Shown here: positions 37,742 through 49,546 of the stretch, in pieces
Layout: each line of letters begins with the position of its first letter
Numbering within the stretch: position 1 is the first letter of the stretch
DNA from: Chamaecyparis obtusa
Lineage: Eukaryota; Streptophyta; Pinopsida; Cupressales; Cupressaceae
Direction of reading: 5' to 3'
DNA length: 64,000 nucleotides
Assembly: GCA_027943335.1 (NCBI GenBank)
Contig: BSBK01006398.1
Location: 710,001-774,000 of the forward strand
Program-made: the position numbers and the translations under genes
Notes under the pieces: generated by a model
Databases searched by the model: none
Told to the model about the DNA's origin: nothing
The model's input: only the letters and a program-made list of their open reading frames with translations

Positions 37742-38935
37742 TGTTAGAAAGTAAAGTCCACCATGATAACTAAGAGGGGGGGGGGGTGAATTAGTTATCA
37801 GATAATTATAAATTTTATCATCTTCGACAACATAAAACCATATAAGCAATATAATTACCAACCATAGAAAGATATTCATACACAATAACACAATGACACA
37901 AGATATGTTGACTAGGGAACCTCTTGATCAAAGAGTAAACCCCAGTGGGAATGATTCCCACAAAATATGCACTAATATGAATATTCCTTGTGAAAGGATG
38001 GACTTTGTTAGGAGTCTTATGAAATACATTCAGTACATATGAATCCCTCTTAGGAAATTTTGAATCCATATTAAAAGATTCTAACCCTATTAAGAGTTAT
38101 GGAAGATAGAATGACCCATTGCCCAAACAACTTTAGGGTAAGATCACTGAACACACTATCCAAATAATCTTTGCATTACTCAATAGAATAATATGTTACC
38201 TCTTCTATGACTATGCCAAACCACACTCACTGTTACACCAGATCTCAATTTCAAATCTTTGTACTTCACATGTCTTCCTTCACAAATTCACTTTCATACT
38301 TAGCTCTTTTCTTCACTTCATGCATACATCATCACATTCGACCACTATGTCCATTACTCAACCATATTACAACAACATTACAACAAGGAAATACATTCCT
38401 TCCTTTATACTACACTCAAATAATTACAAATGAGTCGGCATACAATTACAATATAAAAGTTTCCACACACTACACCAAAATTACACAAAACTATCAGCTT
38501 CCAAATACAATAAATCTTCGCTCATGTGACCTCAAAGTTTGAGCTATCATCCATGTCACTATCAATGTGTCTTCAACTTCCCTTTAACTGTGCAAAACTA
38601 GATTCCATCCCGATTAGGAGATATCATCCGATTTCCACAAACTGCTACTTAGGAACAGTGCCTGAATACTGCTTCCACAAAAATGCTCATAACTTCCATG
38701 AATAAATGAATTACTATCTATGCTTTTAACCATAGAAATATAACATATCAAAGAGTATATTCTCAAGATCACATAGCTCCAACTGCAATAACCTATGAGC
38801 GCTAATCCAAACTTTGTCTGCTTCTCTAGAAGTCTTTGGTAAATCACTATGTTGACATCAATGACAATCATAGTCATGAATGCAACAATAACTGCTATAG
38901 AATGGCTGCCAAACATTTAGCATTCATTCCTAACA
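37742..38935 (-). repeat. Copia 5' LTR
   Basis: 1194 bp, TG...CA, aligned end to end with the other LTR. The complementary 9-mers are at 37765-37773 and 37791-37799, around an 11-base G run. Confidence 0.95.
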
Positions 38936-38990
38936 ATAGGGTGTACACCCTTTAGTACATGCACACTATGCATGATGGGGGCACAAAAAG

Positions 38991-39033
38991 AAAAGTGGCA
39001 TCTTTTTGGTCCCCCATCTTTGTGCACTTACCC
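38991..39033 (-). repeat. Right terminal inverted repeat of the giant element
   Basis: Inverted copy of the left terminus, ending GTGCACTTACCC at 39033, immediately followed by TTGT and LINE-A RT sequence. Confidence 0.85.
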
Positions 39034-39661
39034 TTGTATCAAATATTCCTCTTGTTTAGTTCTTATTAATAGTGACCCACTAATCTATTTGGTGCCTCTA
39101 GAGGTATTCAACAAGGGTATCCATCTCTCCATACATAATCATTTTAATTACTAAAGGATGGAGAATATTTATCAAGTCTTGAGTTAGGAAAGGACTAATT
39201 TAGGGTTGAAACTAGGGCCATGGTCTTTCTCCTTCTTACCATTTGCAATTTTTTGATGACACTACTTTAATGGGTGGTGCCAAAATCAATGGATTTTCCA
39301 ATTGTAGAAAAGTTCTGGATATTTATATAATATGTACTCAGGAAATCATATCAATGAAGGGAAATATTTTATTTTAGTTTTCAATATTCTTGCACTGATT
39401 CAAGCTAGGATTTCTATGATTTTGAGGTTTAAAATAGTCTCTCTTCATTTTGTCTATCATGGAGATCAACTTTCAACATATTAATTACATCAGGGTTTTG
39501 GCAGGAAATATTGGACAAGCTTCAGTGTAAGGTTAGTCAATAGACTATTAGGGTGATCTCAACTATTAATATAATGATTCTCCAAAAGTTAGTGATTCAG
39601 GCTCTCTTGATTTATATAATTTTTTAAAGACAAATCCTAAAAGATTTATTAAGGAATTTTA
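39034..39661 (+). pseudogene. LINE-A ORF2, middle segment (RT palm)
   Basis: Continues the RT interrupted at 14485: CIKYSSCLVLINSDP, then the block that precedes F-x-D-D, and the catalytic LQFFDDTTLMGG near 39250. Stops and small indels occur. It ends at 39661, where the LTR element is inserted, with the frame reading FIKEFY across the TTTTA duplication into 46882. Confidence 0.8.
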
Positions 39662-40786
39662 TGTTGGCAAGTTGGCTATATTGATGTATATGACTTAATA
39701 TGGTGTTTTCATTATAGCAAAAAAGTCATATAGTAGTTTGGAGTCAGCACACTTGATGAGAAGATCAGAAATCGATTAAGTGTTGAAGACTGGACAGTGT
39801 ATAGAGTTCCTGTAGCTCAGAGCATTAGTGCACGTACATACAGTAGAATTATGGTGTGTGCCATAGAAGTTAAGTTGGTTGGACTATATTCATGCTTAGT
39901 CTATGAGAGCATGATCAGATATGCAAGTATGAGAAAGATACTGGTAGTTGAAGTTGCACAGCCAGTGTGTGCCAGTGAAGAATAGAGTAAGCAGCTGACT
40001 GTTATCATTTTGAGTTGTAGCTATATTCTAATGGTGTAAAGACTATGCACCTATTGTAATTAGGTTTTTGATATGTATATATATTGGTTGTAAACATGCT
40101 TAAGCCAATTCATTTGGAAGCATTGTATGTAATAGGTTTAAGGGCTGACCTAGTTGTTTATTTTGTATCCACATATAAATATGAGATGCCCCCATTGTAA
40201 TTAGTATGGAAGTCAAAAGAGAGTTTTGATAAGTAGAGAAGAAGTGTGAAAAGAGACTATAAGATGTATTAGAGATTTTCTAGAGGTCAAACCATTAGCA
40301 CGTCAAAGGAACTGATCTAACAAGCAGTGTCACAGTGACAATTCATCCAATAGATATAGTGTGTATCTAAGATTAGAAGGTTGCATCCTTCACCACTTGA
40401 GCAGTGAGCTCTAGGATAGTGCATCTACTCCCCTAAAAAGGACTATTGTAAAAGACTCCTAATAGGGTCCAACTCTTAACAAGGTCTACTGTACTTAATA
40501 CATTGTAAAACAACTCCTAACAAGGTTAAGGATCTTCTAACAAGGATCACTAAACACTAGTACATAATATGAGTGGGTGTCAATTCCCACCGGGGTTTTT
40601 ACCTATTTGGGTTTCCCCATAACCATATTAGTGTTATATGTTGATTTCATGTTTCATGTTTATGTGGATGTTCATTTTAGTACTTAAGCATTTAAGTTCA
40701 GTTTAAAGATTAAGCAAAAAGATAAATATAGTGAACACTGATTCCCCCCCCCCCCCCCCCCCCTCTTAGTGTTCCCATTCCTAACA
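39662..40786 (+). repeat. 5' LTR of the non-autonomous element
   Basis: 1125 bp, TGTTGGCAAG...TCCTAACA. Ends with near-complementary 9-mers (40733-40741 and 40766-40774) around a pure C run of about 20. Confidence 0.9.
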
Positions 40787-40788
40787 AT

Positions 40789-40800
40789 TGGTATTAGAGC
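40789..40800 (+). promoter_or_regulatory. PBS of the non-autonomous element
   Basis: TGGTATTAGAGC, one C-to-T change from the initiator tRNA-Met complement, three bases inside the 5' LTR end. Confidence 0.85.
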
Positions 40801-40855
40801 TTTGGTCCTTAGCAAAGAAGTTTAACCACTTGAGGAGATCATAGAAAAAGTAGAA

Positions 40856-41971
40856 ATGAAACATCTAAAAATAAATCTGGAAGCTGCTCTTGAAGACCTG
40901 GACAAATCTGAAAGAGAAACTAAAGAATTAAGGGAAAAACTCAATGATGCTACATTAATCACCAAAAGGCTAAGGAAAGATTTGAAAGAATGCTCTACCA
41001 GTGATCTAGGGATAATGGTCAAGAAGCTGAATGAAGAAAATAAATCCTTAAAAGAACAACTTAAAGAATTTGATGATAAGCTAACTAACAACTAGGAAGT
41101 CTATGATGAATAGGCCAAAGAGAACCTTCAAATGAATGAAGAATTGAGGCAAGAAAACATGGAAATATTAGAACTAAGAAACAACAAGGAAATCTTGGAA
41201 TCTGAATTGAAAGAAGAAAAGAATCACATTGAAAAATTACACACAAGTTTTGATCTGATAGAATCTTAGTTATATGCAAGAAGAGCTGGAGGAGATACTA
41301 GCTACATTAGATACAATGAAGCACATAATTAGATTGACAACATGTGAGAAAGAATGAATGCACTAGAAGGCTCTACTGATACTAAGAAAACTACAGATCA
41401 AACCAAAGATAATGCTGAACCACCTAAGAATGAGTGCAAGCCAGTAGACCACACTTGTTTTTCATGTAACAGGCATGGAAACATAGCGAGGAACTGTACA
41501 AAGGTAAGACCTTTTAATGGTTATTGTTATTCATGCAATAAATTTGGTCATAGAGCTATGAATTGCAAGACTAGTAAAAATAACAAGATTGAGCATGATC
41601 AGAGAAATCAGAATCAGAAAAATATAAGAAGTTCTCAGAATGTTACATGTTAGATATGTAACTATATTGGTCACTCAGCTAGACAATGTAAAATGGTGAC
41701 TCATGTCAATGTGCCAAGGAATATAAGGCCTCCAGTCATTTGTCACTCTTGTAACAAGGCTGGACATATCTCAAAGTTCTGTAGATCAAGGATGGAAGGT
41801 TAGGAAAGCCCTAAAAGGACAAAAGAACCAGTATTGGATCTTGAAGGAGAAGTTAATTTTGTAAAATCCTCAAATGATGTGAGCTTGATTTGGCTAGAAG
41901 GAAAGAAGGAAAAAGTTGATGAGTATGTATTGGATGCATCCATAGTGGACACACCCTCTACATCTAGATGA
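40856..41971 (+). pseudogene. Gag-like frame: coiled coil plus four zinc knuckles
   Basis: From ATG 40856 the frame encodes a long heptad-rich Glu/Lys/Leu segment (to about 41270, interrupted by stops at 41093 and later). From about 41440 it carries a row of CCHC knuckles: CFSCNRHGNIARNC, CYSCNKFGHRAMNC, a third with a stop before its first Cys (ICNYIGHSARQC) and CHSCNKAGHISKFC. The frame ends in an acidic tail at 41971. Multiple CCHC knuckles are typical of the nucleic-acid-binding C-terminus of Copia-type gag. The usual N-terminal gag domain, which should follow the PBS, is missing and replaced by the coiled coil. Confidence 0.75.
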
Positions 41972-42404
41972 ATGGCCCTCTGGGTCATAGGAGGAGCTAA
42001 TCTAGCTCTAGACCCCTACGTGGCTGGTATACTCACTCTCTAAGTATGCACCTTTGAACTTAAGCTTTTGGAGAATAAAGGAACCTTCGTGCAAGAGTGC
42101 ACATAATGATTATTCACAGAACAAAAGTTAGAAATTTCTAAGTGATAGCCTAGTTTACGCAGCAACCATTAATGGTGGAATTTTCACTTTAAGTACACAT
42201 AAAGCTTTTTGATTACCCATTGCATTCTAATTCAGAGTGATTGGAGAGTAGAAAGAGCTTTAGAAGTTATTGTGAAGACTTGCAGATTGATTTATCAGTG
42301 ATTAGCAATACATTTGATTGGTTACAGAAACCCTAGTTCATTGTGCTAATTCATAAGTCTTCAGATTATCTTAGAGAACATTTGGAAAGAGATAAAACAA
42401 GTAA

Positions 42405-45400
42405 GTGATGGCCACTCCCATAGTATTTGATGTTGTAGAAAAGAAAAGATATGTGTTTAAGAAGTGTCCATTTAAGTCTACCCTAGATGATTTAGAGGGA
42501 GCATTCTCTCACACACCTATGGGTGTTATGCATGTTGAAGATATTAGTCCATACATTTACTATGAGAAGGAACCAGTAGGATTGAACAGATTAAGGGTGC
42601 ACATGGAAACCATGCTAAAACTAGACAAAACCTTCTTGGATGAATATGAAAAGTGGAATGATCACCCTATAGTGGAGTATGCTATGACATATGAGTTCTA
42701 TGAGACACAATGGATTAAAATACTTCTAAGCAGAATTCATGATGACTTATATTAGATAGGTGATGTGCTAGTAAGAATCACTAGTGACCTAATATATGAG
42801 ATGACAAGCCTATCTAAGATTGGTGCCATCCTCCTATGGGCAAGGATGTTAAAAAAATTGTTGAGAAAACATGTAAGTCAAGGAGTGATAGGCGTGGGAT
42901 GAAAATTGAGCCTATTGAGCAAGCTGACATCAAATTGATGTCCATGATACTTGGATATAGGTTTCAACACACTAGCAGGGTGAATAGTGTGTCTTTGGCC
43001 ACAATTCTTGCAGCCATTAGACTTGTAAAGGAATATGGAGAGTTCAATCTATGTGAGATCTTGTGCATATAGTTGATTGATAACATCAATGCAATCAAGC
43101 ATGATAAGACCAAGATATTTAGGTTTGGGTCTTTGATCATTTACATGTACCTTCATATAGTTGGGAATGTATCAGATTCGTATTTGGACAAGTCCATTCC
43201 AACCATGCCAAAAATATCTTACAAGGCATCCACTAAGAGTACATTGAGAGGTTACATAACATTGGAGTTGAAGACATTCAGGGCCAGGATGCAAATGGGG
43301 TACAAAATTCTAGAAAACATTGTTGAGAAATACAAGGATACTATTTGCTTTATGGTTGAAACAGATACAACATGCATGGAGGCAATTGTACCTAGAACAA
43401 AGTGGATTCATCCACTTGGATATGAAGTAGATGAACAAGTTTTAGAAGCATATGCTCAAGTATTTCTTTCAGCTCCTACTGACTCTAATGAGCCAAGGTG
43501 GAGAACTTATAAGGAAAAGATAAGAGAGATAGATGCTAAACTTAACAGTGCCGCAACAAAAAGAAAGGTTGCTAAAGTCACCTCAAAGATCTTCAGAATA
43601 CATGGAGTGTCTCAAGAATATCTAGACAAAGCAAAAGAACAAAAGATTTCTTTGGAATTAGAGAGTGCAGATGCAGCAAAGCTAGAATCACATGATCCAA
43701 AGTTGAAGAAGGTAAAGATAGAGAAATCTGATGAACAAAAGGATAAAACTAATAATACTCCCTTTGCACCCAAGGAAACCATTGACCTTACTGATCCTAC
43801 TAAGTATAAGGCAATTCCAAAGAGGAAGAAAGAGATCAGCACCAGTCATCCATCCTCAAGAGTCACAAGAAACAAAAGGAACTCACAAGAACCTCTTGAA
43901 ATAAATTTCAAACCTAGTCTCAGTGTGCTAAGTGCAAGAATAATTGATGAGGGAAGAATTGATCAAGTAGGGAAGTTTTATGAAAAATATAGTGAAATAG
44001 ACAAATCAGAGATATATGGTATGATAATCAAACACATGCTAAAGTTTAACAAGATAGTCTTGGAACTTAAGACTGTGATCCTTGACAATGTGTGGAATAT
44101 CCTAGAATTCTAAAAGAGATAAGCTATTGAAGAAGATCTATGGACAAGGCAGAAGATTTTAGATGAAACTCTTCCTATATGTGAGCTAGAAGAGAAGAAG
44201 TTACGGTTAGATCTGGTGAAGCCTCACCTTAGGGCCAAGAAAAGAACATTGAATATAATGGATAAAAACTATGAATTAGTTGCCAAAGAAATAGAGAAAG
44301 CCTTTGAGAAGGTCTTTATGGATAGACACATGTATCCACCTTCTGTGGCCAAAGCACAAGTATCCATAAAGGAAGTCAAGGTGGCAGAGCCCACTAATGC
44401 ATTGATAATAGGTCCTCAAGATTCAATGCCTACAGTGGAAACACAATCAAAGGTAGATAAGTATGTTCCCATGATAGAGTCACTCAAGGATAGCACCATT
44501 ATCATGAATAATGTAGAGATAGCCATGGTGGCCATTGACACTGAGTTGGATAAGTTTGAAGAAGCTTTTGTGAGCATACAATAAGCTGAAATTTTATGTA
44601 GCAACACACCTCCCACTCATCAAGAAAAAGAAAAAATAGAAAAAGAAGAAAAGAAAGAAATAGAAAAAGAAGAAGAGAGTAATGAACCATGAGTTGAACT
44701 AGTCAAGGTAAAACAAGAAGTGATGGATATCACTCCCATCACTCCCTCAACAACATTGTTGTCAAGTTGGACACTTGACTCATCTAGTTTGGACTCATGG
44801 AGAGAAGAAGATCTGATAAAATTCAATGTCCTAGCCATGGAAAAGGCCAAAGAAAAACAAGTGATGATGAATCCCCTCCTGGTAGAATCATTAAACATTC
44901 TGAACAATTTATTGCCAGAGGACAAGAAAGTGTCAAAGATACACTATGTTGATGATGTGAGTACAGTCATCTCACATTTCAAAAGTAATTTCTCAAGCCT
45001 TGAATAATTTGCATCCCTAGTTGCAGAAGAAAAGTACCTGAAGAAGAGGTTGAGTGAATTACTTGACCTAAGCTCACTCAAGACTATTTAAGAATCCTTA
45101 AAAGAGTTTGCAGATCAAGGAAGAAGAATCATTGCAGAATGCATGGATTAGGATAAGCTTACTGATGCCCATTTCAAGAAAATAAAAGAGGCATAAGCTA
45201 TGATGGAGCAAGTTAAGAGTTTAGTGAAAGACACATCCAAAAATGTAAACATGTGTAATAATGTATACCAAGGACAAATGGATAAGATTGAGAAGGCATA
45301 AAAAAATGTCAAAGATCAGGGCAAGGAAAACATAGCTCAGGTTCATGTTCTTGTGCCCTCATTAGATATACTCAATTAGGAAATCAAGGGCATAGACACC

Positions 45401-45562
45401 ACAATAGTAACATATGATCATGGTCCTAGCACTGACTTGGAGAAGATGGAGAAGCTACAGTATGCACTATGCACCCATCTCCAGATAGTAAACTCTTTGA
45501 TTACATTTTGGAAGAAGGAGATCCAAAACCTAAAGATAGCATATCCTAATGTTTTCCCTTAG
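42405..45562 (+). pseudogene. Unknown long frame carried by the LTR element
   Basis: From MATPIVFDVVEKKRY (ATG 42408) a protein of about 1050 residues can be followed to a TAG at 45560. There is one frameshift between 42755 and 42836 and about ten in-frame stops. The N-terminal 330 residues look globular (for example YGEFNLCEIL, then RTKWIHPLGYEVDEQ). The middle is Lys/Ser/Thr-rich with PKRKKE and SRVTRNKRN basic patches that could be nuclear signals. The C-terminal 500 residues are largely helical with a Glu/Lys run (44.63-44.69 kb). No RT, integrase or protease motif is present and I do not recognise the family. It could be a captured host gene or an element-specific structural protein. Confidence 0.6.
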
Positions 45563-45749
45563 TGAGTATGTTTAGATATAGTTTTTGGAACACCATTTTC
45601 ATTAATGTCAAAGGGGGAGTTGTGTATAGAATATGGATAATAGATATGTATAAGGAGATATAAGTAGAAATATATGTATAGGGAGACAAAAGTTTTTTGT
45701 ATTAAGGACAGTTAGCAACTTGGCCATATTATTTTGTTGCCATCAATGA

Positions 45750-45761
45750 AAAAGGGGGAGA
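45750..45761 (+). promoter_or_regulatory. Polypurine tract of the non-autonomous element
   Basis: AAAAAGGGGGAG lies one base before the 3' LTR. Confidence 0.85.
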
Positions 45762-45762
45762 T

Positions 45763-46881
45763 TCTTGGAAAGTTGGCTATACTGATGTATATGACTTAAT
45801 ATGGTGTTGTAATTATGGAAACAAAGTCATATAATAGTTTGGAGTCAGCACACTTAATGAGAAGATCAGAAATTGGTTGAGTGTTGAAGACTGGATAGTG
45901 TATAGAGTTCCTGAAGCTCTGAGCATCAGTGCATGTGCATACGATAGAATTATGGCATGTTCCCTAGAATTTAAGTTGGTTGGAATATATTCATGCTTAG
46001 TCTATGAGTGCATGATTGGATATGCAAGTATGAGAAAGATACAGGTAGTTGAAGTTGCACAGCTAGTGTGTGACAGTGAAGAACAGAGTAAGCAGCTGAC
46101 TGTTATTATTTTGAGTTGCGGCTATATTATAATGGTGTAAAGGCTATGCACCTATTGTAATTAGGTTTCCAACATGTATATATGTTTTATTGTAAACATG
46201 CTTAAGACAATTCATTTGGAAGCATTGTATCTAATAGGTTTAAGGGCCGACCTAGTTGTTTATTTTGTATGTGCATATAAATATGAGATGTGCCCATTGT
46301 AATTAGTATGGAAGTGAAAAGAGAGTTGTAATAAGTAGAGAAGAAGTGTGAAAAGAGGCTATAAGATGTATTAGATATTTTCTAGAGGTCAAAGCATCAG
46401 CGTATCAAAGGAAATGATCTGACAAGCAGTGTCACAGTGACAGTTCATCCAGTAGAGATAGTGTGTATCTAAGATCCGAAGGTTGCAACCTTCACCACTT
46501 GAGCAATGAACTATAGGATAGTGCATCCACTCCCCTAATAGGGACTATTATAAAAGAATCCTAATAGGGTCTAACCCTTAACAAGGTCTACTTTACTTAA
46601 TACATTGTAAAGAAACTCCTAACAGGGTTAAGGATCTTCTAACAAGGATCACTAAACATTAGTACATAATATTAGTAGGTGTCAATTCCCACCAGGGTTT
46701 TTACCTATTTGGGTTTCCCCATAAACATATTAGTGTTATGTGTTTATTTCATGTTTCATGTTTATGTGGATGTTCATTTCAGTACTTAAGCATTTAAGTT
46801 CAGTTTAAAGATTAAGCAAAAAGATAAATACATTGAACATTGATTCACCCCCCTCCCCTCTCAGTGTTCCCATTCCTAACA
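45763..46881 (+). repeat. 3' LTR of the non-autonomous element
   Basis: 1119 bp. Its first bases read TCTTGG where the other LTR has TGTTGG. Near-complementary 9-mers at 46835-46843 and 46861-46869 surround an interrupted C-rich loop. Confidence 0.9.
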
Positions 46882-47697
46882 TTTTATAGTTCTTATGGAA
46901 ATGCAATTTATTCTCTTCAAAGTGGATCTTGGTTGAAAGAGATTCCATTTTTAGGTCAAAATAGGATGGTTCCAATCTAGGTTTGAGTCAATCATGTTTG
47001 AATGGATGTGCTCTAGCTCATAAGCCCTTTTGGATATGGTGAATTAAACAAGATCAAGGATAAGCCAAAATTCTTAATATAGAGTATTTTATGGGATTAG
47101 AAGGGAAGGATGTTCCCTATTAGAATATCTCAAGGAATGGATCTATGATATAGAATACTCTAAATAGATAAGTACAACTAATAAAGAAGGGTCTCTTTTA
47201 TATTTGCAACAACTACATGTTGAAGCTTTGTTCATGAAGGAGCCTTGGGATGGATTTCCTCCTATTCATTCTCAATTCACTTATTCTAAATCACTTAGTT
47301 ATATATTTCTTGAATTTGGATGGATTTAAGTTGAGAAATTTAAAGTTACCTTGAGCTTTGAGCAAGGGGGATTGAATAGATGGAAAGAATGACATGAACA
47401 ACTTTTTGGAGAATCTATTGATGATAGGGAGTATATTTTCAGGATCTTAACTAGTAGAATGTATAACTCACTCAAAGGATTATTTATTCTCTATTTGTTC
47501 CCAATCTAAAGGGTATGTGGTGTCGAGATATAAGGATCTTGATAGAGTGACTTTTGGTTACATGAATGTCCCTTGGTGGAAGAAGATATGGAATAGGTTT
47601 TCCTATACTAAGTGTATCTTTTTCTCATGGCTTGTACCTCTGAATAGATGTCTCACTTAGGAGAATATATTTATTTAAATTTATATAAATTTAGGTC
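46882..47697 (+). pseudogene. LINE-A ORF2, C-terminal segment (RT thumb, zf-RVT)
   Basis: Resumes after the LTR element with YSSYGNAIYSLQ. A heavily interrupted stretch follows, with ALAHKPFWIWWIKQD resembling the plant L1 segment after the thumb. At 47.57-47.69 kb WWKKIWNRF...FFSWLVPLNRCL corresponds to the zf-RVT region. Homology is lost at a short CT repeat (47697-47714); no RNase H or A-tail is seen, so the 3' end is truncated or unrecognisable. Confidence 0.65.
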
Positions 47698-47699
47698 TC

Positions 47700-48270
47700 T
47701 CTCTCTCTCTCTCAAAAACATAGCATGATCTTTTTGGTACATTGTAACTTGATTGTCTCCTAAATTCAAAGGTTTTGTTTTAGTTATGACTGGATCCTTG
47801 AAAGTGAATGCATAGTTGATTTGAAGATATCACTTATTTACAAAGGCATTTCTTCCAAAAATATAATTATCTTTCAATTTCCTATTATTTGACCTCATGT
47901 ATTACAAAAAAATATTGAAAAAGAAAACCAATTTTCTTCCTAATTGATTGTCTATTCCTCTTTGGCATACCCATTACACACCAAGGTGCAATTACTAGTT
48001 ATATATTTTTATTATGCAAAGAAAGAGGTGCAATGTTATGGTATGCTTGTTTTTACAAATTAAATATAATATTTGTTCAAAATATTTATGTGCATGCTTG
48101 CTTTCATGTACTTATAAGAATTTAAATAATTTTAATTTTGAAGTATTTTTAATAAAATAGTAAATAGACACGCACTTTAGTAAATAAAATAGTAGATATA
48201 TAATAATGTTCTTAAAATAATTATATAGTTCAATAATTTCATAAATATTTTATTCTCATATATCTATATA
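47700..48270. other. Spacer after LINE-A
   Basis: Short CT repeat at 47697-47714, then AT-rich sequence without recognisable features up to the tetranucleotide repeat. Confidence 0.4.
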
Positions 48271-48275
48271 TTTAT

Positions 48276-48276
48276 A

Positions 48277-48331
<55 letters not shown>

Positions 48332-48338
48332 ATATATA
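48276..48338. repeat. (TATC)n microsatellite
   Basis: About 14 tandem TATC/ATCT units ending in TATATATA. Its last TA forms the left flank of the TIR element. Confidence 0.95.
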
Positions 48339-49313
48339 GGGTATGTGCAAGATCATGGTATGCCAAAAATTGACGATGTGAAAAAGAAGTCCTCATTGAT
48401 AGACTCTCTGAAAAACAATTATAACTTTCAAACAATATAACATTTTTGAAATATGTAATATACATCACATTCTATGCTTCATCTAATACAATAATAATAA
48501 ATAATTCTTCCAATTTGATGAAGTTTAGACTAAGTTAAGGTGGTTAGACACAAGATTTTTTATATTCAGGAGAATTTGTAGCAGAAAAAACATAATTAAT
48601 TATTTACTTGGAAAAAAATATAAAAAAATATACATCACATCTAGACATGAGTCTACTACTTTTATGTAGAATCTTATAAAAATATATTAAAATTTTATTT
48701 TGTTTAACGTGATCAGACATACACCTACTTGTTATCTTTCTACTCCTGATTGATCGACTTATTGAAAAATAGCTATAACTTTCAAACTATATAACTTTTT
48801 TGAAATTTGAAATATGTGTCACATTCTATGATTTTCCTACTACAAGAAATTTTTAAAAAAAAATCAATTTGATAAAGTTTAGACTAAGTTAATGTGGTCA
48901 GACATGAGATTTTTTTGTAGTCTAGAAAAGTTGTAGAAGAAAAATCATAATTAATTATTTACTAGGAAAACAATTATAAAAAATATGTGTCACATCCAGA
49001 CATGAGTCTACTACTTATACCTAGAATCTTGTAAGAAAAATTATCATTTAATTGTGTTTAGCGTGGTCAGACATACAACTACTTCTTATTTGTTTCTTGA
49101 AATTTTCAACATATAGAATAATTGTTTTTCAAAAAAGGCCAAGTATCTTAGAAAATAAATTCAATTTTCTAAATATTATCTTATTACATATTTTTCATAT
49201 AAGAGTTATAACTTGTTCAAATTTTTATGTCAACTTGCCTAAACCTGATTTTCTGAATTTTCATTGCCATTGAAGGGCCTAGTTTGGCATACCATGATCC
49301 TGCACATACCCTA
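48337..49313. mobile_element. Non-coding TIR transposon, 973 bp, TA duplication
   Basis: Terminal inverted repeats at 48339-48367 and 49283-49311 start GGGTATGTGCARGATCATGG and match over 29 bases with one mismatch. Each end is flanked by TA (48337-48338 and 49312-49313). The interior is a tandem duplication with a period of about 354 bases (48388-48738 and 48740-49090) carrying GTCTAACCAC/GGTCAGACATA-type words. No transposase frame. TA duplication suggests a Tc1/mariner-like helper, but the termini do not let me assign it. Confidence 0.85.
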
Positions 49314-49352
49314 GTGTGTGTGTGTGTGTGTGCACATGCGTGTGTGTGTGTG
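49314..49352. repeat. (TG)n microsatellite
   Basis: Two TG tracts separated by CACATGCG, directly abutting the right end of the TIR element. Confidence 0.9.
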
Positions 49353-49546
49353 CATTTGTGGATTAATAAGAAACAAGAATTTTAAGACTTTTAAGATTTT
49401 AGATATTTCTTAGTACATAGTATAATTAGGGTTTATGTAAGTCATATGTATTATATAATATTTATTTTACTCTATAAATATATTTTTTAATCTATAAGAT
49501 AAAAAAAGTTGTAGATGATATATATTAATATATGAAAAAATATAAT

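Larger units (their letters stand above)
32023..38940 (-). mobile_element. Ty1/Copia retrotransposon, near full length, minus strand
   Basis: LTRs at 32028-33197 and 37742-38935 begin TGTTAG and end CTAACA. ATAGG flanks both sides (32023-32027 and 38936-38940), a 5-bp target duplication. On the minus strand the order is LTR, tRNA-Met primer site (37739-37726), polyprotein gag-PR-INT-RT-RH, purine tract (33212-33198), LTR. It landed in the palindromic subterminal zone of the giant TIR element (CCCTATAGG|GTGTACACCC), so it is younger than that element. The two LTRs differ by many substitutions and small indels, so it is not recent. Confidence 0.95.
39657..46886 (+). mobile_element. Non-autonomous LTR retrotransposon with a novel long frame
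   Basis: LTRs at 39662-40786 and 45763-46881; flanks TTTTA (39657-39661 and 46882-46886). PBS at 40789-40800, purine tract at 45750-45761. Internal region holds a coiled-coil/zinc-knuckle gag-like frame and a roughly 1050-codon unknown frame. I find no protease, integrase, RT or RNase H motif. It must have been mobilised in trans. Its LTR 3' end resembles that of the Copia element at 32-38.9 kb, which is the natural partner candidate. Inserted in LINE-A. Confidence 0.9.

Noticed and set aside
44620..44925. Minus-strand Ser/Phe-rich frame
   Set aside because: Antisense of the Glu/Lys-rich part of the plus-strand long frame in the LTR element.
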